DNA of 64,000 nucleotides from Gnetum montanum (lineage: Eukaryota; Streptophyta; Gnetopsida; Gnetales; Gnetaceae), in contig MNCI01014214.1 of NCBI GenBank assembly GCA_015680685.1, positions 1 through 64,000 of the forward strand, in the 5' to 3' direction. The position numbers and the translations under genes were made by a program. This document shows, one piece after another, positions 1 to 10,185 of the stretch. How positions within the stretch are numbered: the first letter of the stretch is position 1; every line of letters starts with the position of its first letter. The notes beneath the pieces are model-generated. The model saw only the letters and a list, made by a program, of their open reading frames with translations, was not told the origin of the DNA and ran no database searches.

Positions 1-1892
1 ACGCCTGGCTGAGGAAATCGTGGAGCCTGCAGCTCGGCGGAAGAGACTCCGCGTGGCTGAGGTCCCTGGAGGCGAAGCTGGCCACACCGTAGTGCTCACG
101 GTGCAGCGGACTAAGCCTCCGCCTGGTAAGTGTAAAGCCTGTATACGCAATGCTTAACTTTGACTAGTGGAATTGTGTTTTTCTAACACATAGGGATGTA
201 AACAGCAAAAAAGACGGGTCAACTGACCCCTGAGACAGGGGCAATAGTGTTAAAGCGTGGAGAGGGGGCCTCGATTTTGGAAACAGAGGCCCCGGCTGTT
301 AGCACGCGTCGTGCGCAGCCTTCAGTGCGTAGGACGGCCCCAGCTGCTAGTGGGAGCCGCGTACAGACCAGGGAGGAGGTCCCTGCTACGGGAGCTAGAG
401 ACGCACAAACCCCAGTGCGTGAAATAGAAAGAATTGCGGGAGATGCCGATGACGCTGCTACAGTCACCGGCAGAGGTAATGAGCGTATGTTTTATTTGTG
501 AGCGAATCTGTGAATAAGTGCTGTCTAACCTGCTTTACGCTATAGGGGAAGGACACACTTCAACATCTGCTGCTGTTAAGAAGACGTGGAAGGACTCCCC
601 CGATACATTTGCCTTCATGGAAGGCGTGCTTAACGACATGATCGAGCGTGTGGAACGCATCGAACCTGGCACTGGTGAGTTAATCGAATTGACTACGTAA
701 TGTCTTGGTGATAATGTGTCATCTGTATTGACGCTTGTTTTCTGTCAGGAGCTCACCTCCGATGGGACCCTGCGGAGCCCATTGATCTGGACACCGCGGA
801 GCCCTCATCTGATGGGGCAGTCGTGCCACGCCACATTTATGAGGAAATGCGTAAATGTGCGTTACGCTCGACACGCTCCGTGTGGGAAAGCAGAAATATT
901 AACGAAGACCTATGGAAGAGGCTACAACGATCGGAGCAAAGGGTCGAGTCCTTGACCAAGGAAGTCGAGGACTTGAGGGGGCGCTACGAATTCCTGCAGG
1001 CTCGAGTGACCGGCGACGAAGACTGGCGTACTGCTATGATTGATCACTCCCGTTATTGGACAGCGATCAGGAATAGCGTACAGACCAGTCGAGCGTTAGT
1101 CGAACAAAGGATGCAAATAGAGCTCCTTGCTCAAAAGAGCCGAGACTGGAGGGACTACTGCGCGGGTGTTCAGGAATGGGGGCAGCAAGAAAAGGACCAC
1201 AAGCACGTGTATAAACGAGAAAGTGCCGCCTACAGAAAACGCTACCGTGAGTCCGCTATTAGAGCGCGGTACCTGGAGGTCTTTGTGGACGCCATCGGCA
1301 CGTCCGAGGCCTTCAAGAAGTTTGAAGAACAGGTGACGGTCACTGCCTCTCCCGAGAGAGCAATGGTCTTTCCTGGGAATCAAACTTCAATCCCTACCTT
1401 CTACCCAGACCCTCCTGCTTGGAGCAGCGTGGAGAAAGGAAAGGTAAAAGCAGGGATGGCCTTGGGCGAGGATGCATGGCAAGACCTAACGGAGGACGAA
1501 ATCCTGAAGCGTTTGTGGGCTGGTCTAGACAAGCTTCCCTTTGCTGCTGAAGCGGGGCCATCTCGGGTAAGTTCACGCAAGGCTTAGCCAGTGCGTTATC
1601 CCGACATATTGTTGCCTGCTCTAATCTTTTTGCGATATTTATGTTTCAGATACCAGAAGGTGGAGAACATTCGCCCACTGAGGGGCTGGAGGAGGAAACT
1701 ATGGAAGCGGAGGTAGAACATAACGAAGAGCGTCTTCCTGTGGAGCCAGCGTTAGAAGGAGAGTCTCATGAAGAGACAATCTTTCCAGGAGGGATACTTC
1801 CCGGAAACGATGACCTACTGGAGGACGACCTTATGGGTTTAGAGTTAGAGTTGAGAGACACGGGTGATAGCGGCAATATGGGTCATGCGTGA
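1..1892 (+). CDS. Antisense spliced gene of element A (3' part, five exons)
   Basis: Function not recognised. Exons 1-125, 206-475, 546-674, 749-1566 and 1650-1892 join into one open frame of about 527 residues; the 5' end is outside the window. The introns (126-205, 476-545, 675-748, 1567-1649) are 70-83 bp and all GT-AG; the first three are phase 1 and the last phase 0. The exon at 749 is a charged, coiled-coil-prone region (for example NEDLWKRLQRSEQRVESLTK). The last exon is strongly acidic and ends in TGA at 1890. Homologous exons in the same order lie in elements B (22465-17679) and C (about 42100-38440), always opposite to gag-pro. The gene converges on gag-pro across a tandem array. 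Splicing is inferred from frame and homology, not from transcripts. It could be a captured host gene or an element accessory gene. Confidence 0.75.
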
Positions 1893-1992
1893 TTGTGTTT
1901 TTCTGGCATTATGTCACAAATATTTTGAAAGTCAAAGACGCTATGAATTTTTAATTGACGATTTTATTATGTTTTCTTTGTCACTTGTGATT

Positions 1993-2535
1993 AGTTTAAA
2001 GCCATTGCGGGCCAATGCGTAAACACGTACACAATGTACTCGTGCGTAAATGCGAGAATAGAGGTAAGTGGAAACCGCTAGTTTAAGGCCGTTGCGGGCC
2101 TGTGCGTAAAGTGAAAAGAAAGGAGCTAGTTTAAGGCCTTTGCAGGCCAGTGCGTAAACTGCACTAAAAATAGTTTAAGGCCGTTGCGGGCCATTGCGTA
2201 AACTGCACTAAAAATAGTTTAAGGCCGTTGTGGGCCAGTGCGTAACTGACCTATGGAAAACTAGTTTAAAGCCGTTGCGGGCGAATGCGTAAATTACAAA
2301 GCGAATACTAGTTTAAGGCCGTTGCGGGCCAGTGCGTATCATTGCGTAAAACGTATCTACTAGTTTAAGGCCGTTGCGGGCCATTGCGTAAACTGTAACC
2401 ACTAGTTTAAGGCCGTTGCGGGCCAGTGCGTAAATCGAAGCAGCCTAGTTTAAGGCCGTTGCGGGCCATAAGTGTAAATTGCAAAGCCAATACTAGTTTA
2501 ACGCCGTTGCGGGCCAAAAGCGTAAACTGCAACAA
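1993..2535. repeat. Tandem array 1 of element A (11 units)
   Basis: Eleven units, spaced about 40-50 bp, each begin with GTTTAAGGCCGTTGCGGGCC followed by an AGTGCGTAAACT-like tail. Read in the direction of element A (minus strand), the unit is GGCCCGCAACGGCCTTAAAC. It contains the small palindrome GGCC...GGCC. It separates the 3' ends of the protease frame and of the antisense gene, which converge here. Related motifs recur at block boundaries in B, C and E. The function is unknown. Confidence 0.9.
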
Positions 2536-2661
2536 AAGCCACTCTGAGTAAAGACATGACGATGCGTAAGATAAGACATGTAAAGCCGGAAACGCAAAGC
2601 GTAAACGTAGAAAGGAAATACTGTCTAAAAAAAACGCATAGAAATGATGGATGGGTAAGCT

Positions 2662-3319
2662 TCAGCCGTCCATACGCAACTGTCTCCTGGCGGCTTTTAC
2701 GTTAGCTGCCGCATAAAGATGAGGAGGTTTACAGTTCGACTCCTCTACGCTATCATCCGGAAATGGTAGGTCAGCCCAGGCTAAACCGTCAGCAATGTCA
2801 TTGTTCTGTTCGGGGGCTTGCAGAGAAGGCTGATCATCAACCGTTTCGATCTCTGAACCCCGCTCTTCCTCAATGTTGCTAACGGTCCTGGGAGTGATCT
2901 CGTCGCCGCGTATGATAACCTCCCCCCCAGCGTAAGGCAGGTGTATCTCCAGATGGATAGGCGACGAGACCGCCCTCAGCTGAGCCAACCACGACCTCCC
3001 TAGAATCAAGTTAAAGCTTGGCATCTCCTCGATGACTAGAAATGTGGCTTCCGTGGGGAACTGATTCCCCGCCACAAACTCAATTCGCACCGTCCCCTTG
3101 ACTTGGACCCGTGCTCCATTAAAGGATTTCACGCAGGCTGTCGTCGTGGGAGCGATCTGGTCGACCAAACCAAACCTATCCACGATGGAATAGGGAACGA
3201 CATTTGCAGCCGCGCCATCATCCACATGCACCCTCCGGATCCGGTACTGGCCGACCCGAATGGTGATGAACATGGGCTCTGTTGTCACCTGACCTTTTTC
3301 TGGGTCATCTTTGACAGAC
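2662..3319 (-). CDS. Element A retropepsin (3' part of gag-pro)
   Basis: Retroviral-type aspartic protease of a Ty3/gypsy element, expected to cleave the gag-pro polyprotein in the particle. The visible signature is RRVHVDDGAAANVV, where family members usually have D-[ST]-G. It is followed by the flap/C-terminal motif FNLILGRSWLAQL and a basic C-terminus ending at 2662. There is no start codon of its own: this is the continuation of the gag frame at 5005-8102, cut off by solo LTR G. The frame phase is the same on both sides of the insertion. The open frame runs a little into the LTR (to 3393), but that part is not native. The homologous domains in B, C and E carry stops; this one has none. 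Confidence 0.85.
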
Positions 3320-3397
3320 TCGTCTGAAACACCGTGAAAATTACGGGTCGGCCTCAGGCGAAGATTCGTAGTTTGAGCAGGAGCGCGCCTCAAATTT

Positions 3398-3862
3398 GTC
3401 TAAGGATAAGTTTACGATCCATCACGCACCGCAGCGTGGTGAGCGTAATAAGCTCCGAAGACAGGTAAATTTGTTTAAGGACAAGTTTACGCTCTATTAC
3501 GCACGGTAGCGTGATGAGCGTAATAAGCACCGGGACAGGCGCCTTAAATTTGTCTAAGGACAAGTTTACGCTCCATCACGCACGGCAGCGTGATGAGCGT
3601 AATAAGCTCCGAAGACAGTCAAATTTGCCTAAGGACAAGTTCATGCTCCATTACGCACGGCAGCGTGATGAGCGTGATAAGCTCCACGACAACGAACGTG
3701 TCCCACATCTGTTCAAAGACAAGTTTACGCTCCATCACGCACGGCAGTGTGATGAGCGTAATAGGCTCCAAGACAGTGAAGACACCCCGAATTCGTCCAA
3801 GGACAAGTTTACGCCCTATCACGCACGGCAGCGTGACGAGCGTAATAAGCTCCAGGACAGTT
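3398..3862. repeat. Hairpin-unit tandem array in U3 of LTR G
   Basis: Six imperfect units of about 75-80 bp begin near AAATTTGTCTAAGGACAAGT. Each carries an inverted repeat. At 3566-3602 the arms TTACGCTC/GAGCGTAA and ATCACGC/GCGTGAT surround a 6-base loop, giving about 15 paired bases with one unpaired base. Substitutions in one arm are often matched in the other, for example in the units around 3500 and 3825. The repeat structure also opens long shadow frames on both strands. Confidence 0.9.
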
Positions 3863-4278
3863 AAGGGGAAAATCCAGAAAGACACGACAGATCGACACTT
3901 GTTCTCGTGCGGCACTTGATTACCAATCTTTACGCACCTTACGCAGCGATGCGTACTTGTGCGTAGGTTAGAATGCAAGTGTGCGCTCACTTACGCTGCG
4001 TCACGCACAGTCGCGTGATAAGCGTAAAACAAGCCTGAGCGCGTGGTTGTTACATCAAGCTTGCACTCATACATGCAACGCAAAGCGAATGAGCGCAAAC
4101 ACAGCCGACACACGCCCATGGACCCGCTCTTTACACGCACAGCACGCAAACGAGCGTGTTGTGCGTAGTCGCAGTTCGATGAGCATGTTGTGCATAGTCG
4201 CAGTTCGACTTAAAAGAATCGCGCCAACAGGATCCGCGACATTCGGGCCCACATCATCAGGGTTGCGCGTGTCATGGT

Positions 4279-4287
4279 CTATAAATA
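4279..4287 (+). promoter_or_regulatory. TATA box of LTR G
   Basis: CTATAAATA lies downstream of the hairpin array and about 720 bp before the LTR end. The other LTRs of the window have the same motif in a comparable place, so this marks the U3/R boundary. Confidence 0.75.
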
Positions 4288-5004
4288 CTCCGACTGACAA
4301 ATATACAAAGGACGGGACTTTTGGACAAAAAAAGGAGAAACTAGCAGTTAGCAGGGCACTTAGCACTTTGACAGAGACCAAAAGGACAAGAGCATTTTCT
4401 GGGCAAGGGAAACTTATCGCCCTGAAACAGAGAAACAAGAGCAACCTCTTGGCCGCAGACATCATTCTTCAGCAGCAACAGAACACAGCACGCACGAACT
4501 CCTAGCAGCAGATCTATCTGAAGCCGAGAAGCGGAACGGAAATTGCTTGACCATTTCTGCATCTAGGCCTTGGTCCAAAAGGTAGATCCGGTTTTCTGTC
4601 CAGACAGTTTTTCTTGCTGTTTCGTGCTCATCTTTGTACTCAAATTGTTGGGAATTTCCTCCCATTGCAACATTGTATACATCCAATCACATATTCCATT
4701 TGGCATTGGAACATAGATCTTTGATCTTCGTAAATTGCACAATTTTTTGCTCCCGATTTGCATCTTTTCGGCATTTTGGCGTTATCTTCGTGGTGGTCCA
4801 CACACATCGTCATCCCACCATTTTTGCGGTCGATCTACGATTATCATTGTTTTACTGACCCGTAAGTCCCTGTCTGATCGACAAGACCGTTCAGGGCACC
4901 GCGGATTCGTTTTCCAGCCTAGCCCTCGCGCGGATCCGTGGTAAAAACTGTGTACGCGGAATCTCGGTCGGTATTTCCAGCTGCCGACGTTTTCCGTCGT
5001 TACA

Positions 5005-8000
5005 TCGTCTAGAAAGGTCAACGAGGTGGGCTTGGTTTGTTCAGCTTTAGGAGGAAACATGATAGCGTGTATTGCTTTCTCTTCAGCTGGCAAGCTGGCA
5101 TCCACTGATATGGACGTCAGCATGCGTACCATAGCCTCGCGGTGTTCTCGAGAAGTCATCAAGAGGTCATACAAGCTCAGCGTTGTGTTTTTCTGCTTCA
5201 GAGCTTGCTTAACCTGCGTGAACGCATCGAGGAGGTCCTTCTCCCGGCAGGCTGGTTTATCCCCCTTACTCTCCTCTATCCGACCCAAGAGACGGATCTC
5301 TCGAGGCAGGGCGGTGTCAGGAGAGGGGTTAGTCGCCTTCCTACCGGAGGAGGGCTGCTGCGTTTCTGTGCCTTTGTCATGCTTCTGGGGCATGGTCATG
5401 GGCACAGAGGCCAGGGGCCTAGGCTTCGGGAAGCCGAGCGTAGAACCATTTTCCTCCTTCCGCTTAGGAGGCGATGCCTGATGGTGCTGTCTGGAGGTCT
5501 TCCCCTGCGTGAGAGGAGCAGCCTGCGATCGAGGCGCCCTAATGATGAAGGGCGCTCTCGGTGTGGGCGCAGACGAAGCTGCGGCTTGGGCAGTAGCGTG
5601 TGACTGAGAAGGCGCTCGTATAATGAACGGCTGCCGTGAGGCCCCACCTGCTGCCGAAGAAACGGTTGGCCCCTTTTGTGAGGTGGCGGGCACGCGCAAA
5701 ATGAAAGGTTGTTTTGGCAGCCCCTTACGCTCACCGTCCGTACTTACCACTGTGATTGTATAAGGATCGTAACTTGCGTTTAGCGGATCCTTGTATACAT
5801 GCAGCGTTTGGTTTTCCGGACGCGTAGGATTACTGTTGTCTAGGTTTAGATGACCTTCGTCGATCATGCGTTGAATGTCATCTTTCAACGCCCAACAGTA
5901 ATCCGTGTCGTGACCACACATCTGGTGGTAGTCACAAAAACGGTCCAGCCTGAAAGATCTCAGAACCGCTGGCTCATTAGGCAGAGCTAAAGAAGGATCC
6001 TTCAGCAATTCACAATTGCGTCTGTGACGCTTCAGGGCCTCCTCGGACACCTTCTTAGGCTGAATGTGTCCGGCTGCTAACAGTTGTTTCAGCAATTCAG
6101 AATGTTTCACTGGGAGAGCCGCGTATTTTGAACGGTCTTTACGCTCAAAATTCGGCCTCGGCTGGGGGGTCTGCTCAGGGGCAGCAGTGGCTTGGCTGGT
6201 GCCAGCACCAGCCGTGGCCTCAGGCGGTGCTGTTGTTGGCGCTTTCTTATTTTTATTCTTGGCAGCCTTAGTCAATGCCGCTACAGTAGTTGTCGCTGCT
6301 TTACCTTTGTCCTTAGCCCTGTTGTGCGTGTTCTTATAAGCGATGTACGCCGGGTCTTTGCTAGCCTCCGCAGCATCTTGGATGCTCCGGACCTGGGCGA
6401 AGGCCTGACGTATGTCCCCGGGGGAAAGATAGTACAGCTTGGACTTGATGAAGTCGTTGACTGCCCCCTTGAATATAGCCAACAGGTGGGAGTTCGCGAT
6501 CGGGTCACGAATTTCATTCAAGGTAGCATTCCACCGCTGTATGAATCTTTGGACTGGCTCAAGCGGTTCTTGTTTCACCCCCATGAGCTGCTCCAATGTG
6601 ACCTCCGGCTTCACATTGTATCGGAAGCGGTTCACGAATTGGGTCAACAGCTCTTCCAAAGTTGAAATGGAAGAGCGAGGGAGAGCTCGGTACCAGTCTA
6701 AAGCTTTCCCTGTTAGGGACATCGCAAAGACTCTGACCAAAGTATGTGGCCACTGTTGCAACAACAAGGATTCGGATCTAAAGGTGGCCAGGTGCGTGTT
6801 GGGATCCCCCTCCCCATTATACTTGGTGAAATGCGGGAGGGACATCCCTGTTGGCAACAACAACGCGGGGACCGCTGGATTAATCGGATCATCTTGATAG
6901 AAATCCGTGATCTGAATGGTGTCAGATCCAGCGGTTTTGAGGCGTTGTACCTCTTCGGTAAGCGTCTGGATAAGCTGGAACGCTTGATCCAGACCTGTTG
7001 CAGGAGGCGGCTGTGCAGCAGGCATAGGCGCGGGGGGTTGGACTGGGTGAACAGCCCCAGGAAATTGGAATGCAGGAGGTGGTTGGTTACCTGCTGGCAG
7101 AGCAGGGGTCCGTGCGGGCTGGGAGACCTGCGAAGGTCCCCACCCGCCGATTTGTGAGGCGGGGTTAACAATTGCCTGCTGCGGGGTATAGTGATAAGTG
7201 TAACGAGGGATCACCCGTGAAAATTGCGCCGCTAGTGCTGGCGGGGGTTGTGCATTGTAAACCGTATTAGTTTGCTGTTCTGTCACAGGGTTGGCCCAGT
7301 GACTCGTCGCAGGATACTGGGCAAAGGTTTGCTGTGGTACGTTGACGGTATGTTGCTGAGTCGGCGGAGGCAAAACATTTTGCGCTGAACGAGTCATCGG
7401 CACAGTGTGAGGCTGTACCTGAGGGATAAACTGAGGCGCAGTGGTTGCCGGGATCACTGCCGGGATGCCGAATGCATGATGGGACGGACCCACCCCTGCA
7501 TCATGGTACTGTTGTTGTATTTGCCACCCAGACGGCTGCGTCTGGGCTAGCGGGAAGCCAGCGAGTTGTGCCGGCGCGGTTGCAGCTGGGTTAAGAGAGG
7601 CTGCCTCTCCGTCAAAAGGATACAACGGATCTTCTTGCGTTTGGAGGGGCAGAGTATGGAACGAATGTTCCGACAGGGCCGCAAATTCGTCCTCTGCCTC
7701 TTCCTCATGCTGAGGTTCCGCCACAGGTTGCGAAGCCTGGCCTCTGGCCATAACCAACTGCGCCATAACTTCATGTTGGTGCTCGGTCAAAGGGATTATG
7801 TCATAGGCCATTGGCTTAAAATCATGATCCCCCCGATGGAGCACTTCAAAGTTGCGCTTTGCCTCCCGCTCAACTCGGCTAAGAGCTAGCTTCGCCTGGA
7901 TCTTAACGCATATAAAATTGTATTCCTCAGGGGTTATGGCTGGAAAAATAGGCTCTTTCCCCTGAAGCCTCAGCGATCGGCGCAATGGTCCCTGAGGTCC

Positions 8001-8102
8001 AGTTGCGCCGGGGGTTGGCCCTGTGACCACCGTAGGGTTCACAGGCGCGACACCCAGATCGAGGGTAACCATGGCGGTTGTGTTTGACTGAAAAGAGTCC
8101 AT
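5005..8102 (-). CDS. Element A gag polyprotein (N-terminal part of gag-pro)
   Basis: Structural polyprotein of a Ty3/gypsy retrotransposon. About 1030 codons are native; the open frame then runs into LTR G to 4782. The start is the ATG at 8102, about 250 bp after the LTR, which gives MDSFQSNTTAM. Residues about 150-400 are rich in Pro, Gln and Ala. Residues about 420-580 form the retrotransposon gag domain (motifs LTGKALDWYRALP and VQRFIQRWNATLNEI). A zinc-knuckle-like CDYHQMCGHDTDYC lies near residue 720. A proline-rich linker and a conserved segment (LKQKNTTLSLYDLL) lead into the protease. There are no internal stops, unlike B, C and E. The insertion of solo LTR G disrupts the gene. Confidence 0.9.
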
Positions 8103-8348
8103 TGATCAATGAAAAAAAGAGTGAATGATAACCGGATCTAAAAGCGGATGGCTAGCAACAAACGCACAAAGGCTTTCTACCCGGCCGGATTTCAAAGAAA
8201 TCGTCCTTGCGAACCGATCTATACCACACGATTGACCGTAGACTTCCTTGGAGGTATCACGTCTATGGTTTAGGGTATGGATCTCTAGCAGGGTTACCCG
8301 AACTATTCGGATCGGAGCCTGAAGGCCCTACTTCTAGCGCCAGAAAAC
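8103..8348 (-). promoter_or_regulatory. Element A leader with primer-binding site
   Basis: This is the untranslated leader between the 5' LTR and gag. The primer-binding site is at 8342-8324 on the minus strand, TGGCGCTAGAAGTAGGGCC, six bases inside the LTR end. B, C and E carry variants of the same site at the same place (consensus TGGCGCTAGAAGGAGGGCC). I cannot assign the priming tRNA without a search. Confidence 0.75.
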
Positions 8349-10185
8349 TGTAACAACGGAAAATGTCGGCAGCTGGAAGTACCGACCGAAATTCCGTGTA
8401 CACAGCTTTAACCACGGATCCGCGCGAGGGCTAAGCTGGAAAAACGAATCCGCGGTGCCCTGAACGGTCTTGTCGATCAGACAGGGACTTACGGGTCAGT
8501 AAAAAGCGATGATGATTATGAATTTTGTGTACCATGATTCGGGGTGAGAGATCGTAAAACGGGAGGGACAGCGACGTAAGTGGATCACTGCGAAAATAAT
8601 GCCAAAACGCTGAAAAGATGCTAATCGGGAGAGAAAACAGACGTGTGCGTCACAAAGATCAAAGATCTATGTTTTAATGCCGGATCAGATGTATGCTTGC
8701 GTGTGTATTACGTTACAACGGGAGATGACTCCCAATAACTGGATACAAAATGAGTGCAAAAACAACAAGAAAACTGTCTGGGCAGAAGCCTGATCTACCT
8801 TGTAGGCCAAAGCTTAGGTGCAGGAATGGTCAAGCTCTGAAGTCTGTCGATCTTTTGAGCGATAGGACTTGCTAACTGGGCGAGACAACTCTGCAAATTC
8901 CATTCCGCTTCTTTGCTTCGAGTAGATCTGCTGTTAGGGCTCAGGCGTGCTGTATTCTGGTTCTGCTAAAGAGTAATGTTTGCGGCGATCACCGAGAGGG
9001 TGCTCTTGTTTCTCTGTTCAAGGCAATGAGTGTCCCCTTGCTCAGAAAATGCTCTTGTCCTCTTGGTCTGCGAAAAAGGCGATCCGTCCTCTGGTGCTCT
9101 GGTGTTCAGATGTATGTTAACCTGAAATTTTTGCCAACCCTAGTATCTCTGTCAATTGAGGCATTTATAGGTTGCGATGCTTCCTGAGAAAGGCGCAACC
9201 CTGATGACGTAGGTCCCGGATATTGCGGGCCCTGCTGGCATGATCTTTTGAGTCAGGCTGTGACTACGCACAACACGCTTGTTTGCGTATTGTGCGCATA
9301 AGAAATAGACATATGCTAAGCATGTTTTGATTGTTTTCAGGGTGTATCACTCATCCGCGTTGCGTTGCGTGTATGAGCGTACCGACGTAAAGAAAACAAT
9401 AAGCTCACTATTTGTTTTACGCTTACCACGCAACTGTGCGTGGCGAAGCGTAGATGTAGCTTACGCTCACTACGCAGCCGTGCGTGGTGCAGCGTAAACA
9501 AGGTGGAACTTACGTTCATCACACAACTGCGCGTGATAAAGCGTAAATAATGCATAACTTACGCTTACCACGCAGCGGTGCGTGGTGGAGCGTGTAACTT
9601 TGAATCATGGCCCACGCACCTGTACGCACCGCTGCGTAACGAGTGTAAAGACCACTTATGTCATGCGCCGCAAGAAAAATGCCAAGTCGTCGTACCTTTC
9701 TGGATTTTGCCTTCAACTGCTTTGGAGCTTATTACGCTCATCACGCTGTCGTGCGTGATAGAGCGTAAACTTGTCCTTGAACAAATTCGCCTTTAACTGT
9801 CGTGGAGCTTATTACGCTCTTTACGCTGTCGTGCGTAAAGGAGCGTAAACTTGTCCTTGCACCAATTCGCCTTTAACTGTCTTGGAGCCTATTACGCTCT
9901 TTACGCTGCCGTGCGTAAAAGAGCGTAAACTTGTCCTTGAACAAATTCGAGGCGTCTTTAACTGCCTTGGAGCTTATTACGCTCCTTACGCTGCCGTGCG
10001 TAAAAGAGCGTAAACTCGTCCTTAGACAGATCCGAGGCGCGTTTAACTGCCTTGGAGCTTATTACGCTCATTACGCTGCTGTGCGTGATAGGGCGTAAAC
10101 TCGTCCTTAGACAGATTCGAGGTGCGTTCTCGCTCAAATTACGAATCTTCGCCTGAGGCCGACCCGTAATTTTCACGGTGTTTCA
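8349..10185 (-). mobile_element. 5' LTR of element A
   Basis: On the minus strand the LTR starts TGAAACACCG at 10185 and ends GTTGTTACA at 8349 (1837 bp). It is followed by the primer-binding site and gag, so it is the 5' LTR of A. A TATA box (CCTATAAATGCC) lies near 9162-9172. A U5 block shared with other LTR families (AAGTCCCTGTCTGATCGACA) lies at about 8490-8470. The flank at 10186-10190 (CTAAC) should be one copy of the target duplication; the other copy is outside the window. Confidence 0.9.
9410..10140. repeat. Hairpin-unit arrays in U3 of the element A LTR
   Basis: There are two blocks. From 9715 to 10140, five units of about 80 bp each carry an inverted repeat of the type TTACGCTC...GAGCGTAA. 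From 9410 to 9600, shorter units (about 48 bp) carry related inverted repeats such as TTACGCT..ACGC..GCGT..AGCGTAA. They match the array in solo LTR G. Confidence 0.85.

Larger units (their letters stand above)
3325..5004 (+). mobile_element. Solo LTR G, inserted in the gag-pro frame of element A
   Basis: A 1680-bp LTR begins TGAAACACCG and ends CCGTCGTTACA. It is flanked by a perfect 5-bp target duplication, TCGTC, at 3320-3324 and 5005-5009. Its first 45 or so bases are the same as those of element A's own LTR (8349-10185, minus), so it belongs to the same family but is oppositely oriented. No primer-binding site, coding region or second LTR accompanies it, as expected after LTR-LTR recombination removed the interior. 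It holds a hairpin-unit array, a TATA box and the conserved U5 block near 4863. Confidence 0.93.

Noticed and set aside
1993-2535. CRISPR-like array
   Set aside because: Spacers are short, A/T-rich and related to each other, and the context is a plant retrotransposon.
3511-3990. Open frames with repeated Lys/Arg/His motifs on both strands
   Set aside because: They are a by-product of the hairpin tandem array in LTR U3; all frames of the repeat stay open.
3325-5004. LTR G as the 3' LTR of element A
   Set aside because: It is in the opposite orientation to A's 5' LTR, has its own target duplication, and protease coding continues on its far side.
5026-7889. Several plus-strand open frames of 90-157 codons opposite gag
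   Set aside because: Shadow frames of the long minus-strand gag; no homologues in B, C or E at the matching places.
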